A stretch of DNA of 64,000 nucleotides from Magnetovibrio blakemorei (GTDB lineage Bacteria; Pseudomonadota; Alphaproteobacteria; Rhodospirillales; Magnetovibrionaceae). This document shows, piece by piece, positions 1 through 8,197 of this stretch. Each line of letters starts with the position of its first letter. Positions within the stretch are counted from its first letter, which is position 1. The DNA lies in NCBI RefSeq assembly GCF_001746755.1, contig NZ_MCGG01000010.1:1-64000 (forward strand), given 5' to 3'. The notes beneath the pieces were generated by a model, which did no database searches, had not been told where the DNA came from, and was given only the letters and a program-made list of their open reading frames with translations. A program made the position numbers and the translations under genes.

Positions 1-1
1 T

Positions 2-79
2 TGTTCAGGGCGAACTATTTTGGGCGCGGTCGTGACCAACGTTGCCATCAAATTTGCCATTCACAAACCGCCGTTCTGA
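2..79 (+). CDS. possible C-terminal end of an upstream gene (partial)
   Basis: An open frame runs in from the left edge in frame 2 and ends at a TGA at 77-79, one base before the stop of the convergent RoxA-like gene. The 25 visible residues end in a basic, hydrophobic tail (…KFAIHKPPF). Tail-to-tail packing with the next gene is the only support; 25 codons are too few to name a family. It could be chance open sequence. Confidence 0.35.
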   Translation, partial: CSGRTILGAVVTNVAIKFAIHKPPF

Positions 80-1255
80 TCAGCAAAACTCGAGCGCTTC
101 GTGGTTGTAAAGATCACACAGCAGTTGCACGCTGGTGGGTGATGTTGACAACGTCCGCATGTTGGTGCCATTCACAGGCCGTTCTTTCATCAAAGCTTGA
201 ATGATGTCGAAGGCGTGTTCGTCCAGCACAAAGCTGTGGCCGTCAAATCCAAGGGTGAAGCGCCCCGCTTCGGATGTGAGGGCGAATTTGACGTAGTGGG
301 GCTTGATCAAGCTGTCGCCGTCTTTCAGGTAGGCGGCAAAGTTTTCTAGCGACAGTGGGTCTTCGCGCTCAGAATAGACACCGAAGTCCTCATGCCCAGA
401 CTCGGTAAAAAACGTCACCAACCATTGGGTAAAGTCAGCGCGGTTCAACAATCCGCCAAGGCGCTCGCGCACGGTGGCGACGGCATCGGGCGCAATGGAG
501 AAATCTGCACTTTCGACGTTCAGACCATCGCCCACATAGCGCGGGTCGGTTTCTTCAAACTGCGCCAGATGGTGCCCGTAACTGCTCAGCAGTTCGGACA
601 GCTTTGGCCCCAAAAACCCAACCGAATAGGTTAGCGAGGTTTCAATCGTGGTGCCTTCGTGAGCGAAGTTCGGCGGCAGGTACAGCACGTCGCCGCGGTT
701 GACCTCCACCCGGTCGCCCTCGTAGCGGGTTTTGAGCAGTTTGAAGTTCAGGCCTTCAACGTGTTGAGGGTGTTGGAGGGCCTCGCGACCAATGGTCCAA
801 ACGCGCTGGCCTTGGCCTTGGACCAAGAACACGTGGTAGCTATCGATGTGCGGTCCCACCGAGCCGCCGGGGGCGGAATAGCTGACCATGATGTCGTCCA
901 TCAGCCACCGGGGAGCAAATTTGAAATGGCGCAACAGGGCCGAAGTGTCGGGGTGAAACTGCTCGACATTTTGCACCAGAAGGCTCCAGTCCTTGTCGCC
1001 AGCGCTGGCATAGTCGTCAACGCTAAAGGGACCAAAGTGCGCCGACCAGTCGAGTACGTCGCCGGCGCTCTTCACCATGCGCGAAAGTGGGGCGTCTTCC
1101 ATCGCCAACCCGGCCAACTCATCGGCGCTGATGAGGCCTGCCAAGTCGTCCTGGTCAAACGCGGCGCGTACAAGAAATGGCTTTTGGTTCCAATAAGTGG
1201 CGTAGAACTCAGTGGGGGACGGCAGGGCGTCCAAAATGATCAGGCGTTGGGGCAT
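80..1255 (-). CDS. roxA: RoxA/YcfD-like ribosomal protein arginine hydroxylase (JmjC/cupin)
   Basis: This 391-residue protein has the layout of bacterial ribosomal oxygenases: an N-terminal JmjC double-stranded beta-helix and a C-terminal winged-helix-like region. The iron-binding HxD…H triad is visible as H136 and D138 (GPHIDSYH) and H199 (FAHEG). Family members are Fe(II)/2-oxoglutarate enzymes; the E. coli homologue hydroxylates an arginine of ribosomal protein L16. Length matches the family (about 370-400). It ends tail to tail with an open frame at the left edge. The next gene, on the same strand, ends 10 bases upstream of its start, so the TAXI gene and this one could share a transcript. 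The substrate is inferred from the family. Confidence 0.85.
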   Translation of the reverse strand: MPQRLIILDALPSPTEFYATYWNQKPFLVRAAFDQDDLAGLISADELAGLAMEDAPLSRMVKSAGDVLDWSAHFGPFSVDDYASAGDKDWSLLVQNVEQFHPDTSALLRHFKFAPRWLMDDIMVSYSAPGGSVGPHIDSYHVFLVQGQGQRVWTIGREALQHPQHVEGLNFKLLKTRYEGDRVEVNRGDVLYLPPNFAHEGTTIETSLTYSVGFLGPKLSELLSSYGHHLAQFEETDPRYVGDGLNVESADFSIAPDAVATVRERLGGLLNRADFTQWLVTFFTESGHEDFGVYSEREDPLSLENFAAYLKDGDSLIKPHYVKFALTSEAGRFTLGFDGHSFVLDEHAFDIIQALMKERPVNGTNMRTLSTSPTSVQLLCDLYNHEALEFC

Positions 1256-1265
1256 TGGGTTCCGA

Positions 1266-2297
1266 TTAGCGGCGCGGCGCAGGTTTGACCTGCAACAGCG
1301 TGGAGAGGTCCTGCATTTCCTGGAAATATTTATCAGCGCCGGGATGCATCGGAGCCGTCAGGCCTCTTTTGGACATGTCATTGGGCTGAAGGCTAAAGAG
1401 CGCCGCAGCGGAGAATTTAAAATCGGTGAAATTGTTAAAAAGGCTTTCGATCAGAGTATAGACGACTTTTTCGGGGGTTTTTGAAGTGGTGACCAGGGTG
1501 GCCGTCACGCCGAAGGTCTTGGTGTCGAGCGGGGAGCCGGGATACATTCTTCCGGGAATGGTCACGGGGGTGAAATAGGGGAACTTTTCGGTCAGCAACT
1601 TGACCGCCGGACCGGACACTTGCACCAATGCCGTGTCGCACATATGGGCCGTTTCTTTGATGGAAGCGTTGGGGTGACCTACCGTATACACAACCGCATC
1701 GACATCACCGCCACACAACGCCGCCGACTGTTCCGCAGGGGCCAATTCGCTCGCTAGGGCAAAGTCTTCTATTGTCCATCCTTTGGCGTGCATCATCAGA
1801 TCCATGCCGGAGCGTTGCCCGGAACCGGGGTTGCCGATGTTGACGCGCTTGCCCTTTAAATCGTCGAATGTCTTTATGCCCGCGGCGGTGCGGGCCAACA
1901 CGGTGAAGGATTCGGGGTGTAGCGATAAAACTGCATTGAGGTCCGAATACGTACCCTGGCCTTGAAACGGTCCATAGCCTTTGGTGGCGTAAAACTGCAC
2001 ATCCGATTGGGCAATGGCAAAGTCAACGGTGCCGTCACGCAGCCGATTGATGTTGTCCACGGAACCGCCGGTGATGGCGACGGAACAATGAATGCCGTGC
2101 TTGTCCTGCCTTTGGTTGATGAATTTGCAAATGGCTTTGCCGACGGGGTAATAGACGCCAGACGTGCTGCCCGTGCCGATCGTAATGTTGCGGGCCTCAG
2201 CACCCTGCGCTTGCCCTTGAATGGCAAGTGAAATTCCCAAAGCGCTGGCCAAGCAAATCAAAGCGTTGCAACTATGCCGTTTTAATTGAGAGGCCAT
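1266..2297 (-). CDS. TAXI-family TRAP transporter solute-binding protein
   Basis: The 343-residue protein starts with a signal peptide (about residues 1-33, ending near AQGAEA). The mature start, with its GTGSTSGVYYPVG motif, is the hallmark of TAXI-type (TRAP-associated extracytoplasmic immunogenic) binding proteins. These capture small carboxylates, often glutamate-like or unknown acids, in the periplasm and pass them to a fused DctQM membrane protein. No TRAP membrane component is encoded nearby, so it is an orphan here and its partner must lie elsewhere. It lies upstream of roxA on the same strand with a 10-base gap. The ligand cannot be read from the sequence. Confidence 0.88.
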   Translation of the reverse strand: MASQLKRHSCNALICLASALGISLAIQGQAQGAEARNITIGTGSTSGVYYPVGKAICKFINQRQDKHGIHCSVAITGGSVDNINRLRDGTVDFAIAQSDVQFYATKGYGPFQGQGTYSDLNAVLSLHPESFTVLARTAAGIKTFDDLKGKRVNIGNPGSGQRSGMDLMMHAKGWTIEDFALASELAPAEQSAALCGGDVDAVVYTVGHPNASIKETAHMCDTALVQVSGPAVKLLTEKFPYFTPVTIPGRMYPGSPLDTKTFGVTATLVTTSKTPEKVVYTLIESLFNNFTDFKFSAAALFSLQPNDMSKRGLTAPMHPGADKYFQEMQDLSTLLQVKPAPRR

Positions 2298-2496
2298 CGT
2301 ATCTCCGAAAGCAGGTTCTTATAACGGTTTAAGCTAATATACTGTGACAGAATTTGTGTTCATCCGTCAATGATATGATGATCCCTACAGAGCACAAATC
2401 AGGTATTGTTGGTTGAGGACCCAATGATATCAGATTAATATCGTACGCTATTGAATACGCCCCTAGGGAACCGGGCGGGACGGGACGGAGGCCGAG

Positions 2497-3120
2497 GTGT
2501 CGGAAGTTGATCTAAACAAGGCGCTCCCTCAGTCGGACGATGGCACTCCGGTGATGAAACTTGGGCCGGCACCCGTACCAGCCCCAGACCCCACGCCAAA
2601 ACCGGCGCCGTCGCCCAAATGGCTGGCGCTGTTGTCCAGATGGCCGAGATTGCAGGCAAAATTTCTGGGGCTCTCTGCCCAATTGCCGACGCTTGTGGCT
2701 CAATTACAGGCACAGTCTGAAAGTCTGCCAACGCAAGTCGCTCGGGTGAAAGCGCTGCCTGGGACGCATTTTGGCATTGCGGCTCTTGGCCTTGTCGTCG
2801 TGGCATCGCTGTTGGTTTATGTTTTGTCCGAAGACGTACCCTTGGCGTTGCCCGGGTGTGGCGATGCGGACGTGCAAGAGGTGGTCCGCAGTCTTGTAAA
2901 GAGCGCCCTCACCCAACAGGGGGCACCCACACCAAAAATAGACGTCTCTGACTTTGAATCAGGTGGGTCCGCGCCGGATGCCCCGCGTCAACTCTGTACG
3001 TTTTTGGTGAGCGAACAAGGCGAGAAGCTCACCATGTATATGTCTGTGTCATGGAAAAACGTCGATACGGGTGAATACCAAGTGATGATCGGTTCGACCT
3101 ACGACTCCGTTTCAGAGTGA
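2497..3120 (+). CDS. single-pass membrane protein of unknown function
   Basis: The start is a GTG at 2497 with GGAG seven bases before it. The 207 residues form three parts: a Pro/Ala-rich N-terminal region (about 20-45), a single hydrophobic helix (about 92-110), and a C-terminal domain of about 95 residues expected on the periplasmic side, holding two cysteines (C121 and C167) that could form a disulfide. No family is recognised. It stands alone between the divergently oriented TAXI gene and the convergent DUF815 ATPase gene. Confidence 0.72.
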   Translation: MSEVDLNKALPQSDDGTPVMKLGPAPVPAPDPTPKPAPSPKWLALLSRWPRLQAKFLGLSAQLPTLVAQLQAQSESLPTQVARVKALPGTHFGIAALGLVVVASLLVYVLSEDVPLALPGCGDADVQEVVRSLVKSALTQQGAPTPKIDVSDFESGGSAPDAPRQLCTFLVSEQGEKLTMYMSVSWKNVDTGEYQVMIGSTYDSVSE

Positions 3121-3154
3121 CACGGTTTGCTCTCCGTTAGGGCCTGACCCTAGC

Positions 3155-4012
3155 TTAACTTAAGGTTTTGCCTTGTTTGCCTGCGATGTCCTGGATGAAC
3201 TGCCAGGCCACCCGGCCGGACCGGGCGCCGCGGGTCATCGACCACTCCAGGGCCGCTGCCTGCAAATCGTCTTTGCTGATGTCGAGGGCGTAGTGCACCC
3301 GGTAGCTTTCGCAAATCTCAAAATAAGTGGTTTGGTCGAGGTTGTGAAAGCCCAACCACAAGCCGAAGCGGTCCGATAGGGAGACTTTTTCTTCCACCGA
3401 TTCAGACGGGTTGATGGCCGTCGAGCGTTCGTTTTCGATCATATCGCGGGCCATCAAGTGGCGGCGGTTAGACGTTGCGTAGAAAATCACGTTGTCGGGT
3501 CGGCCCTCGACGCCGCCTTCCAAAACCGCTTTTAACGATTTGTACTGAGCATCATCGGCATCAAACGACAGGTCGTCGCAAAAAATAACCGCGCGCCGTC
3601 CGGTTGCACGCAAAATCTCCAACAAGCGGGGCAGGGTGGGGATGTCTTCGCGATGAATTTCCACCAACAGCAGCGGATCTTTGCGGTTGGCGTTGATTTC
3701 AGCGTGCACCGCTTTCACCAACGAGCTTTTACCGGTGCCGCGCGCGCCCCACAGCAAGGCGTTGTTGGCGGGATGACCGTCGGTGAACTGGCGTGTGTTT
3801 TGCAGCAAGGTCTCGGCTTGCGACTTGATACCCTTCAGCAATGAGAAGTCCACGCGATTGACCTTCGCGACCGGGCTCAGGCGTTGCGAATCCGCGTGCC
3901 AGACAAAGGTGTCCTCATCGCCCAGCACTTGGGTTGAGGAACGGGCGGGGGCTAAGCGGTCCAACGCGTCGGCGATGCGCTCTAAAACGGGCTTTAATTC
4001 ATGATCTGTCAT
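3155..4012 (-). CDS. DUF815-family AAA+ ATPase
   Basis: The 285-residue protein carries a Walker A loop at 89-97 (GARGTGKSS) and a Walker B strand at 141-150 (VIFCDD), in the arrangement of the DUF815 family of AAA-type P-loop ATPases. Length is typical. Cellular role is unknown for most members. It is divergently transcribed from the yajC-secDF operon, a neighbourhood often seen in alphaproteobacteria. The 216 bases between it and yajC hold a candidate promoter and short direct repeats. Confidence 0.85.
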   Translation of the reverse strand: MTDHELKPVLERIADALDRLAPARSSTQVLGDEDTFVWHADSQRLSPVAKVNRVDFSLLKGIKSQAETLLQNTRQFTDGHPANNALLWGARGTGKSSLVKAVHAEINANRKDPLLLVEIHREDIPTLPRLLEILRATGRRAVIFCDDLSFDADDAQYKSLKAVLEGGVEGRPDNVIFYATSNRRHLMARDMIENERSTAINPSESVEEKVSLSDRFGLWLGFHNLDQTTYFEICESYRVHYALDISKDDLQAAALEWSMTRGARSGRVAWQFIQDIAGKQGKTLS

Positions 4013-4047
4013 GGTCGGGGACGATAATCGGGCAAATTGCGCCCGTC

Positions 4048-4088
4048 AATACGCGTCACAATTCGCGTAAATACGCCTGAATACGCCT
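4048..4088. repeat. short direct repeats AATACGCC/AATTCGCG
   Basis: Four related octamers lie at 4048, 4060, 4070 and 4080 (AATACGCG, AATTCGCG, AATACGCC, AATACGCC). The last three are about one helical turn apart. They sit between DUF815 and the yajC promoter candidate, so they could be regulator half-sites or simple sequence drift. Confidence 0.45.
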
Positions 4089-4126
4089 CTATCTTGCGGA
4101 TCTGCCTTAAAAAAGCCTTTCTGCGT

Positions 4127-4156
4127 TTGCATACCGTGTCGATACGGCTATATATT
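4127..4156 (+). promoter_or_regulatory. candidate sigma70-type promoter of yajC-secD-secF
   Basis: TTGCAT at 4127-4132 and TATATT at 4151-4156 are separated by 18 bases (16 if the -10 is read as TATATA at 4149). This is about 70 bases upstream of the yajC start, in the divergent gap with the DUF815 gene. It is a pattern match only. Confidence 0.4.
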
Positions 4157-4228
4157 CCGCAGTCTTTTTTAGTGGACCCTGTCCCAGGCGCCATTGTGGC
4201 GTGGAATGAGGGTTTTGAGGAGTTTCCA

Positions 4229-4663
4229 ATGCTGATTTCGCCTGCTTTTGCGCAAACCGCCGGTGCTGCATCTCCGGCTGACATGTTCAGCCAGTTCATG
4301 CCGCTGCTGCTGATCTTTGTGGTGTTTTATTTTTTGCTCATTCGTCCGCAGCAAAAGAAAGCCAAAATGCACAAGGAAATGCTGAACGCGTTGCGGCGCG
4401 GCGACCGGGTTGTCACCGGTGGCGGGATCATCGGCACCATCACCAAAGTCAAAAGCGACACCGAAGTTCAGGTTGAAATTGCCGATGGCGTCAAAGTTTT
4501 GGTGGCCCGTGATTCCATTTCGGTGGTCATGGCAAAAACCGAAGCAGCGGATAAGGTTTCTGCAAACGACTCAGACGATGACAGCCAAGACGATCAAGAC
4601 GGCAATGCGAAGACCGACGGCAAAAGCAAAAGCACTGGCCTGAAAAAACTGCTCGGCGGCTGA
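4229..4663 (+). CDS. yajC: preprotein translocase subunit YajC
   Basis: The 144-residue protein has the YajC pattern: a short N-terminal segment, one membrane helix (about residues 25-45), the RPQQKK motif directly after the helix, then a cytoplasmic domain with GDRVVTGGG. An acidic, low-complexity tail (DSDDDSQDDQDG) follows. The ATG at 4229 is chosen because it gives the canonical N-terminus and has GAGGAG just upstream; the frame is open further upstream. YajC associates with SecDF to assist protein export. It is first in the yajC-secD-secF operon. Confidence 0.93.
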   Translation: MLISPAFAQTAGAASPADMFSQFMPLLLIFVVFYFLLIRPQQKKAKMHKEMLNALRRGDRVVTGGGIIGTITKVKSDTEVQVEIADGVKVLVARDSISVVMAKTEAADKVSANDSDDDSQDDQDGNAKTDGKSKSTGLKKLLGG

Positions 4664-4726
4664 TCAAGGATCTCCGCTTTTCGACGATTGTTCTGATTTC
4701 ATACGCTTCACTCAACGGAATTTGCC

Positions 4727-6310
4727 ATGCTCAAGATCGAAACCTGGAAGCTTGCCGTCGTTGGCATTCTCTGCGCGCTTGGATTTGCCTTTGCCGCGCC
4801 CAACCTGTTGAGCAGCGAAGCGGTGGACGGTTTGCCGGGGTTTTTGCCCAAAAGCCAGATCAGCTTAGGTCTGGATCTGCAAGGCGGATCGCATCTGTTG
4901 CTGGAAGTCGAAGTCGGCGTCGTCGTTAAGGAGCGTCTGGAATCTTTGGTGGATTCAATCCGCACGGAGCTGCGTAAAGAGCGCATCATATACGGCGGCC
5001 TGGGCGCAACGGACAGCGCCGTCAGCGTCACCATCAAAGATCCGGCTGAAGCCCAAAAGGCATACGACACCATTCGCCAGCTAGAAGTCGGCTATGCCAG
5101 CGATTTGGCCGATGACGGTGTCATCACCCTGACCTTGACCGAACAATCGTTGAAAGAACGACGCGTCGCGGCGGTCGAACAATCCATCGAAATCGTTCGC
5201 CGCCGCATCGATCCTCAGGGTATCAAGGAACCCACCATCATTCGCCAAGGCGATGATCGCATTTTGTTGCAGGTGCCTGGTGAAGATGACCCGGAAAAAC
5301 TTAAAAAGCTGCTCGGTCAAACCGCGAAGCTGACCTTCCATCTGCTCGACGAAAAAGGCTCGCTGGCTGATGCTATGGCCGGGCGGGTGCCGCCGGGCTC
5401 CATGTTGGTGCCATCGATTGATGAGTTTGACAATCGCGGCGCGGCACGCATGTATTTGTTAAAGAAGCGCGTTTCCGTCAGTGGTGATACCTTGGTTAGC
5501 GCCTCGCTGGGCTTTGATCAAAGCTCGCGCCCGGCGGTCAATTTCCGCTTGGATGCCGTGGGCGGCAAAAAGTTCGCCGACATCACGCGCGCCAACATTG
5601 GCAAGCCGTTTGCCATTGTGCTGGATGGCAAAGTCATCAGCGCGCCCACCATTCAAGGCATTATTCCGGGCGGTTCAGGCCAGATCACCAGCGGAACGTT
5701 CACCACGGAAAGTGCCAGGGAATTGTCCTTGTTGCTGAGTGCAGGCGCGCTGCCCGCCCCGTTGACGGTGCTGGAAGAACGCTCCGTCGGACCGGGTTTG
5801 GGCCAAGACAGCGTCGATGCGGGCAAAGTTGCATCAATGGTCGGCCTTGCCCTAGTGGTGGTGTTCATGGCGATTTATTATGGCCGTTTCGGCGTTTACG
5901 CCAATGTGGCGTTGCTCATGAACATGGTGTTGATCGTCGCCATGCTGTCGGCCTTTGGCGCGACACTGACGTTGCCGGGCATTGCCGGTATTGTGCTCAC
6001 CATCGGTATGGCGGTGGATGCCAACGTGTTGGTGTTTGAGCGCATTCGCGAAGAATTGCGCACCGGACGGGGTGTTTTATCCGCCGTGGACCAAGGTTAC
6101 AAACTGGCGCTCAGCACCATCATGGATGCCAACATTACGACCTTGATTGCGGCGGTGCTGTTGTTTGCCTTTGGATCGGGTCCGGTGCAGGGCTTTGCGG
6201 TGACATTGGCTGTCGGCATCATTTCATCGATGTTTACGGCGATTTGGGTGACGCGCATTCTCATTTCAACTTGGTTGCGGCGCACTCGCCCCGCGACGTT
6301 GACCATTTAA
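4727..6310 (+). CDS. secD: protein translocase subunit SecD
   Basis: The 527-residue protein has one N-terminal membrane helix (about 8-27), a large periplasmic region beginning with the DLQGGSHLLLEV signature, and a C-terminal block of five membrane helices with GMAVDANVLVFERIREE. This is the complete SecD architecture. SecD with SecF uses the proton motive force to pull secreted proteins out of the SecYEG channel on the periplasmic side. It lies 63 bases after yajC and 16 bases before secF. Confidence 0.97.
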   Translation: MLKIETWKLAVVGILCALGFAFAAPNLLSSEAVDGLPGFLPKSQISLGLDLQGGSHLLLEVEVGVVVKERLESLVDSIRTELRKERIIYGGLGATDSAVSVTIKDPAEAQKAYDTIRQLEVGYASDLADDGVITLTLTEQSLKERRVAAVEQSIEIVRRRIDPQGIKEPTIIRQGDDRILLQVPGEDDPEKLKKLLGQTAKLTFHLLDEKGSLADAMAGRVPPGSMLVPSIDEFDNRGAARMYLLKKRVSVSGDTLVSASLGFDQSSRPAVNFRLDAVGGKKFADITRANIGKPFAIVLDGKVISAPTIQGIIPGGSGQITSGTFTTESARELSLLLSAGALPAPLTVLEERSVGPGLGQDSVDAGKVASMVGLALVVVFMAIYYGRFGVYANVALLMNMVLIVAMLSAFGATLTLPGIAGIVLTIGMAVDANVLVFERIREELRTGRGVLSAVDQGYKLALSTIMDANITTLIAAVLLFAFGSGPVQGFAVTLAVGIISSMFTAIWVTRILISTWLRRTRPATLTI

Positions 6311-6326
6311 GGAGAAGGTAACAGTT

Positions 6327-7256
6327 ATGCGGATCAAACTTCTCCCCGAGAATCCCAATTATGCGTTTCTGTCCAAGCGCATGATTTTCTATGTATTTTC
6401 GTCTCTGTTGGTGGCGTCTTCCATTGCGATGTTTAGCATCAAGGGCCTCAGCTACGGCATCGATTTCACCGGCGGCATTATGATCGAAGTGAAAATGTCC
6501 GAGCCGGACCAGATTGGCAGCATGCGCTCCACGCTTTCCCAATTGGGCCTGGGCGCGGTTGAGTTGCAAGAATTCGGAACCTCAGATGACATTATGATCC
6601 GTCTGCAGGCGCAAGATGGCGGCGAAGCGGCAAACCAAGCCGCCGTAAACGCGGTGAAAAAGGCGCTGGGCGACGGCGTTGAATATCGGCGCACTGAATT
6701 GGTCGGGCCCAAGGTATCCGATGAGCTGTTTTTGAACGGTATTTACGCCGTTGTTTCTGCGATTATGGCCATTTTGATTTACATTTGGTTTCGCTTTGAA
6801 TGGCAATTCGGTCTCAGCGCGGTGGTTGCTCTGGCCCATGACGTAATCAGCACCATTGGGGTGTTTTCGCTGATCCAACATGAATTCAACCTGACCACCG
6901 TGGCCGCCGTTTTGACCATTGCGGGGTATTCCATCAACGACACGGTGGTGGTTTTCGACCGGGTGCGCGAAAACTTGCGCAAATACAAAACCATGCCGAT
7001 GGAACAACTGCTCAATCAAAGCGTCAACGAAACCTTATCACGCACGACCATGACCTCGTTCACAACCTTGTTGGCACTGGTGGCACTGTATTATTTTGGC
7101 GGTGAAATCATTCGCGATTTTGCCTTCGCGATGATTTGGGGCATACTCATCGGGACCTACTCTTCGATCTGTGTGGCGGTGCCGATGTTGCTGCACATGT
7201 CCGTCGAACGGCGCAGCGGTGAGGACGACCAGCAAGCCCAAGAACAACAGTCGTAA
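6327..7256 (+). CDS. secF: protein translocase subunit SecF
   Basis: The 309-residue protein shows the SecF signatures GIDFTGGIMIEV near residue 50 and a C-terminal six-helix block with YSINDTVVVFDRVRE. AAGGAGAAGG lies just before the ATG. It completes the SecDF complex with the upstream gene. The C-terminus ends in a charged Gln-rich tail. A weak hairpin follows the stop. Confidence 0.97.
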   Translation: MRIKLLPENPNYAFLSKRMIFYVFSSLLVASSIAMFSIKGLSYGIDFTGGIMIEVKMSEPDQIGSMRSTLSQLGLGAVELQEFGTSDDIMIRLQAQDGGEAANQAAVNAVKKALGDGVEYRRTELVGPKVSDELFLNGIYAVVSAIMAILIYIWFRFEWQFGLSAVVALAHDVISTIGVFSLIQHEFNLTTVAAVLTIAGYSINDTVVVFDRVRENLRKYKTMPMEQLLNQSVNETLSRTTMTSFTTLLALVALYYFGGEIIRDFAFAMIWGILIGTYSSICVAVPMLLHMSVERRSGEDDQQAQEQQS

Positions 7257-7273
7257 AGCCTTCAAGGCTTTTT
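7255..7273 (+). terminator. weak hairpin after secF
   Basis: AAAGCC (7255-7260) and GGCTTT (7266-7271) form a six-base-pair stem with a TTCAA loop, followed by only two more T. It overlaps the secF stop and sits just before the next start codon, so it may attenuate more than terminate. Confidence 0.3.
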
Positions 7274-7286
7274 GAGAGGAGGGCGC

Positions 7287-7658
7287 ATGTCCCTCGACAT
7301 CACGCCACAGGTTCCCGCTTCGCGCCAAATCGTGCGCGCGTACGGCGATGGCGGCTTTAACATTTCCGGTGTCCAACACGAAGGTTCGGTGTTTGTCTTT
7401 TTGGAAGAAACGCGGGCGTGGTCGGGGGAAATAACCCTCGACGCACTGGAGCCTGTTATCCATCTTATAAACAAACCGGAAATCTTGATCATCGGTTGCG
7501 GTTCAACCTTTGAATTGCCAGATGAAGCGTTGCGTGCGGCCTTGAAAGCGCACGGCATTGCTTTGGAGTGGATGGATACAGCAGCAGCGTGTCGGACGTA
7601 CAATGTCTTAGCCCTTGAAGAGCGTTCCGTCGCTGCCGCATTGGTTGCCGTTGTTTAA
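7287..7658 (+). CDS. Mth938-like domain protein (DUF498)
   Basis: The ATG at 7287 is preceded by GAGAGGAGGG at the right distance and gives 123 residues. The protein resembles the Mth938/NDUFAF3-like family: an N-terminal YGDGGFNISGV segment and the central pattern EILIIGCGST. In mitochondria the related NDUFAF3 helps assemble respiratory complex I; the bacterial role is not settled. In alphaproteobacteria this gene often follows secDF, as here. It probably shares the secDF transcript. Confidence 0.82.
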   Translation: MSLDITPQVPASRQIVRAYGDGGFNISGVQHEGSVFVFLEETRAWSGEITLDALEPVIHLINKPEILIIGCGSTFELPDEALRAALKAHGIALEWMDTAAACRTYNVLALEERSVAAALVAVV

Positions 7659-7686
7659 ACCTTAAAACTCAAAAAGGTCAGCTTAG

Positions 7687-8118
7687 ATGAAAAAATCAAG
7701 TCTCTTCGTGTGTTTGATTTCGGCTCTTGTGATGCACGGTTCTTGGGTGAGTACGGCGGTGGCCGAAGACGACCGCGAAGCCATTTTTGTGAGCCGTGAA
7801 CAGCGCGACCTGGTGTTGGAGGATATGCGCAACTTCTTGGTCGCGGTGCAAGACATTGTCCTGGCCATGGCCGACGGCGATATGGCCACGGTCTCAGATG
7901 TGGCACGCGCCATGGGGCCGGGCAAGGGTCGGGGGATGGGCATGGGCATGGATATGCCTATGGAATTTCGCCAAATGGGTCGCGGAACCCACGTTGCCTT
8001 TGTCGAATTGGCACAAGCTGCCGACATGGGGTCTGAGGGTGTGATCGCGGATCTGGGAACGTTGATGTCAAACTGCACGGGATGTCATGTGACCTATAAA
8101 TTTGTGATCAAACAATAA
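7687..8118 (+). CDS. cytochrome c'-like periplasmic haem protein with Met-rich segment
   Basis: The 143-residue protein has a signal peptide (about 1-27, ending VAED). A C-terminal haem motif CTGCH (C130, C133, H134) is followed by VTYKF. A C-terminal CxxCH followed by Y is the layout of cytochromes c' and c-556, which are four-helix bundles that bind NO or transfer electrons. Between residues 76 and 97 there is an unusual run with seven methionines (GMGMGMDMPM), not part of the standard c' fold. GTCAGCTTAG precedes the ATG, without a strong ribosome site. Family placement is by motif position only. Confidence 0.75.
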   Translation: MKKSSLFVCLISALVMHGSWVSTAVAEDDREAIFVSREQRDLVLEDMRNFLVAVQDIVLAMADGDMATVSDVARAMGPGKGRGMGMGMDMPMEFRQMGRGTHVAFVELAQAADMGSEGVIADLGTLMSNCTGCHVTYKFVIKQ

Positions 8119-8197
8119 TCCTTATTCCTTGGCCGAATGTGCTTATTCATATACACTATAATTTACGGATTAAATTATTGATGTAGGGTGTTTTTTC

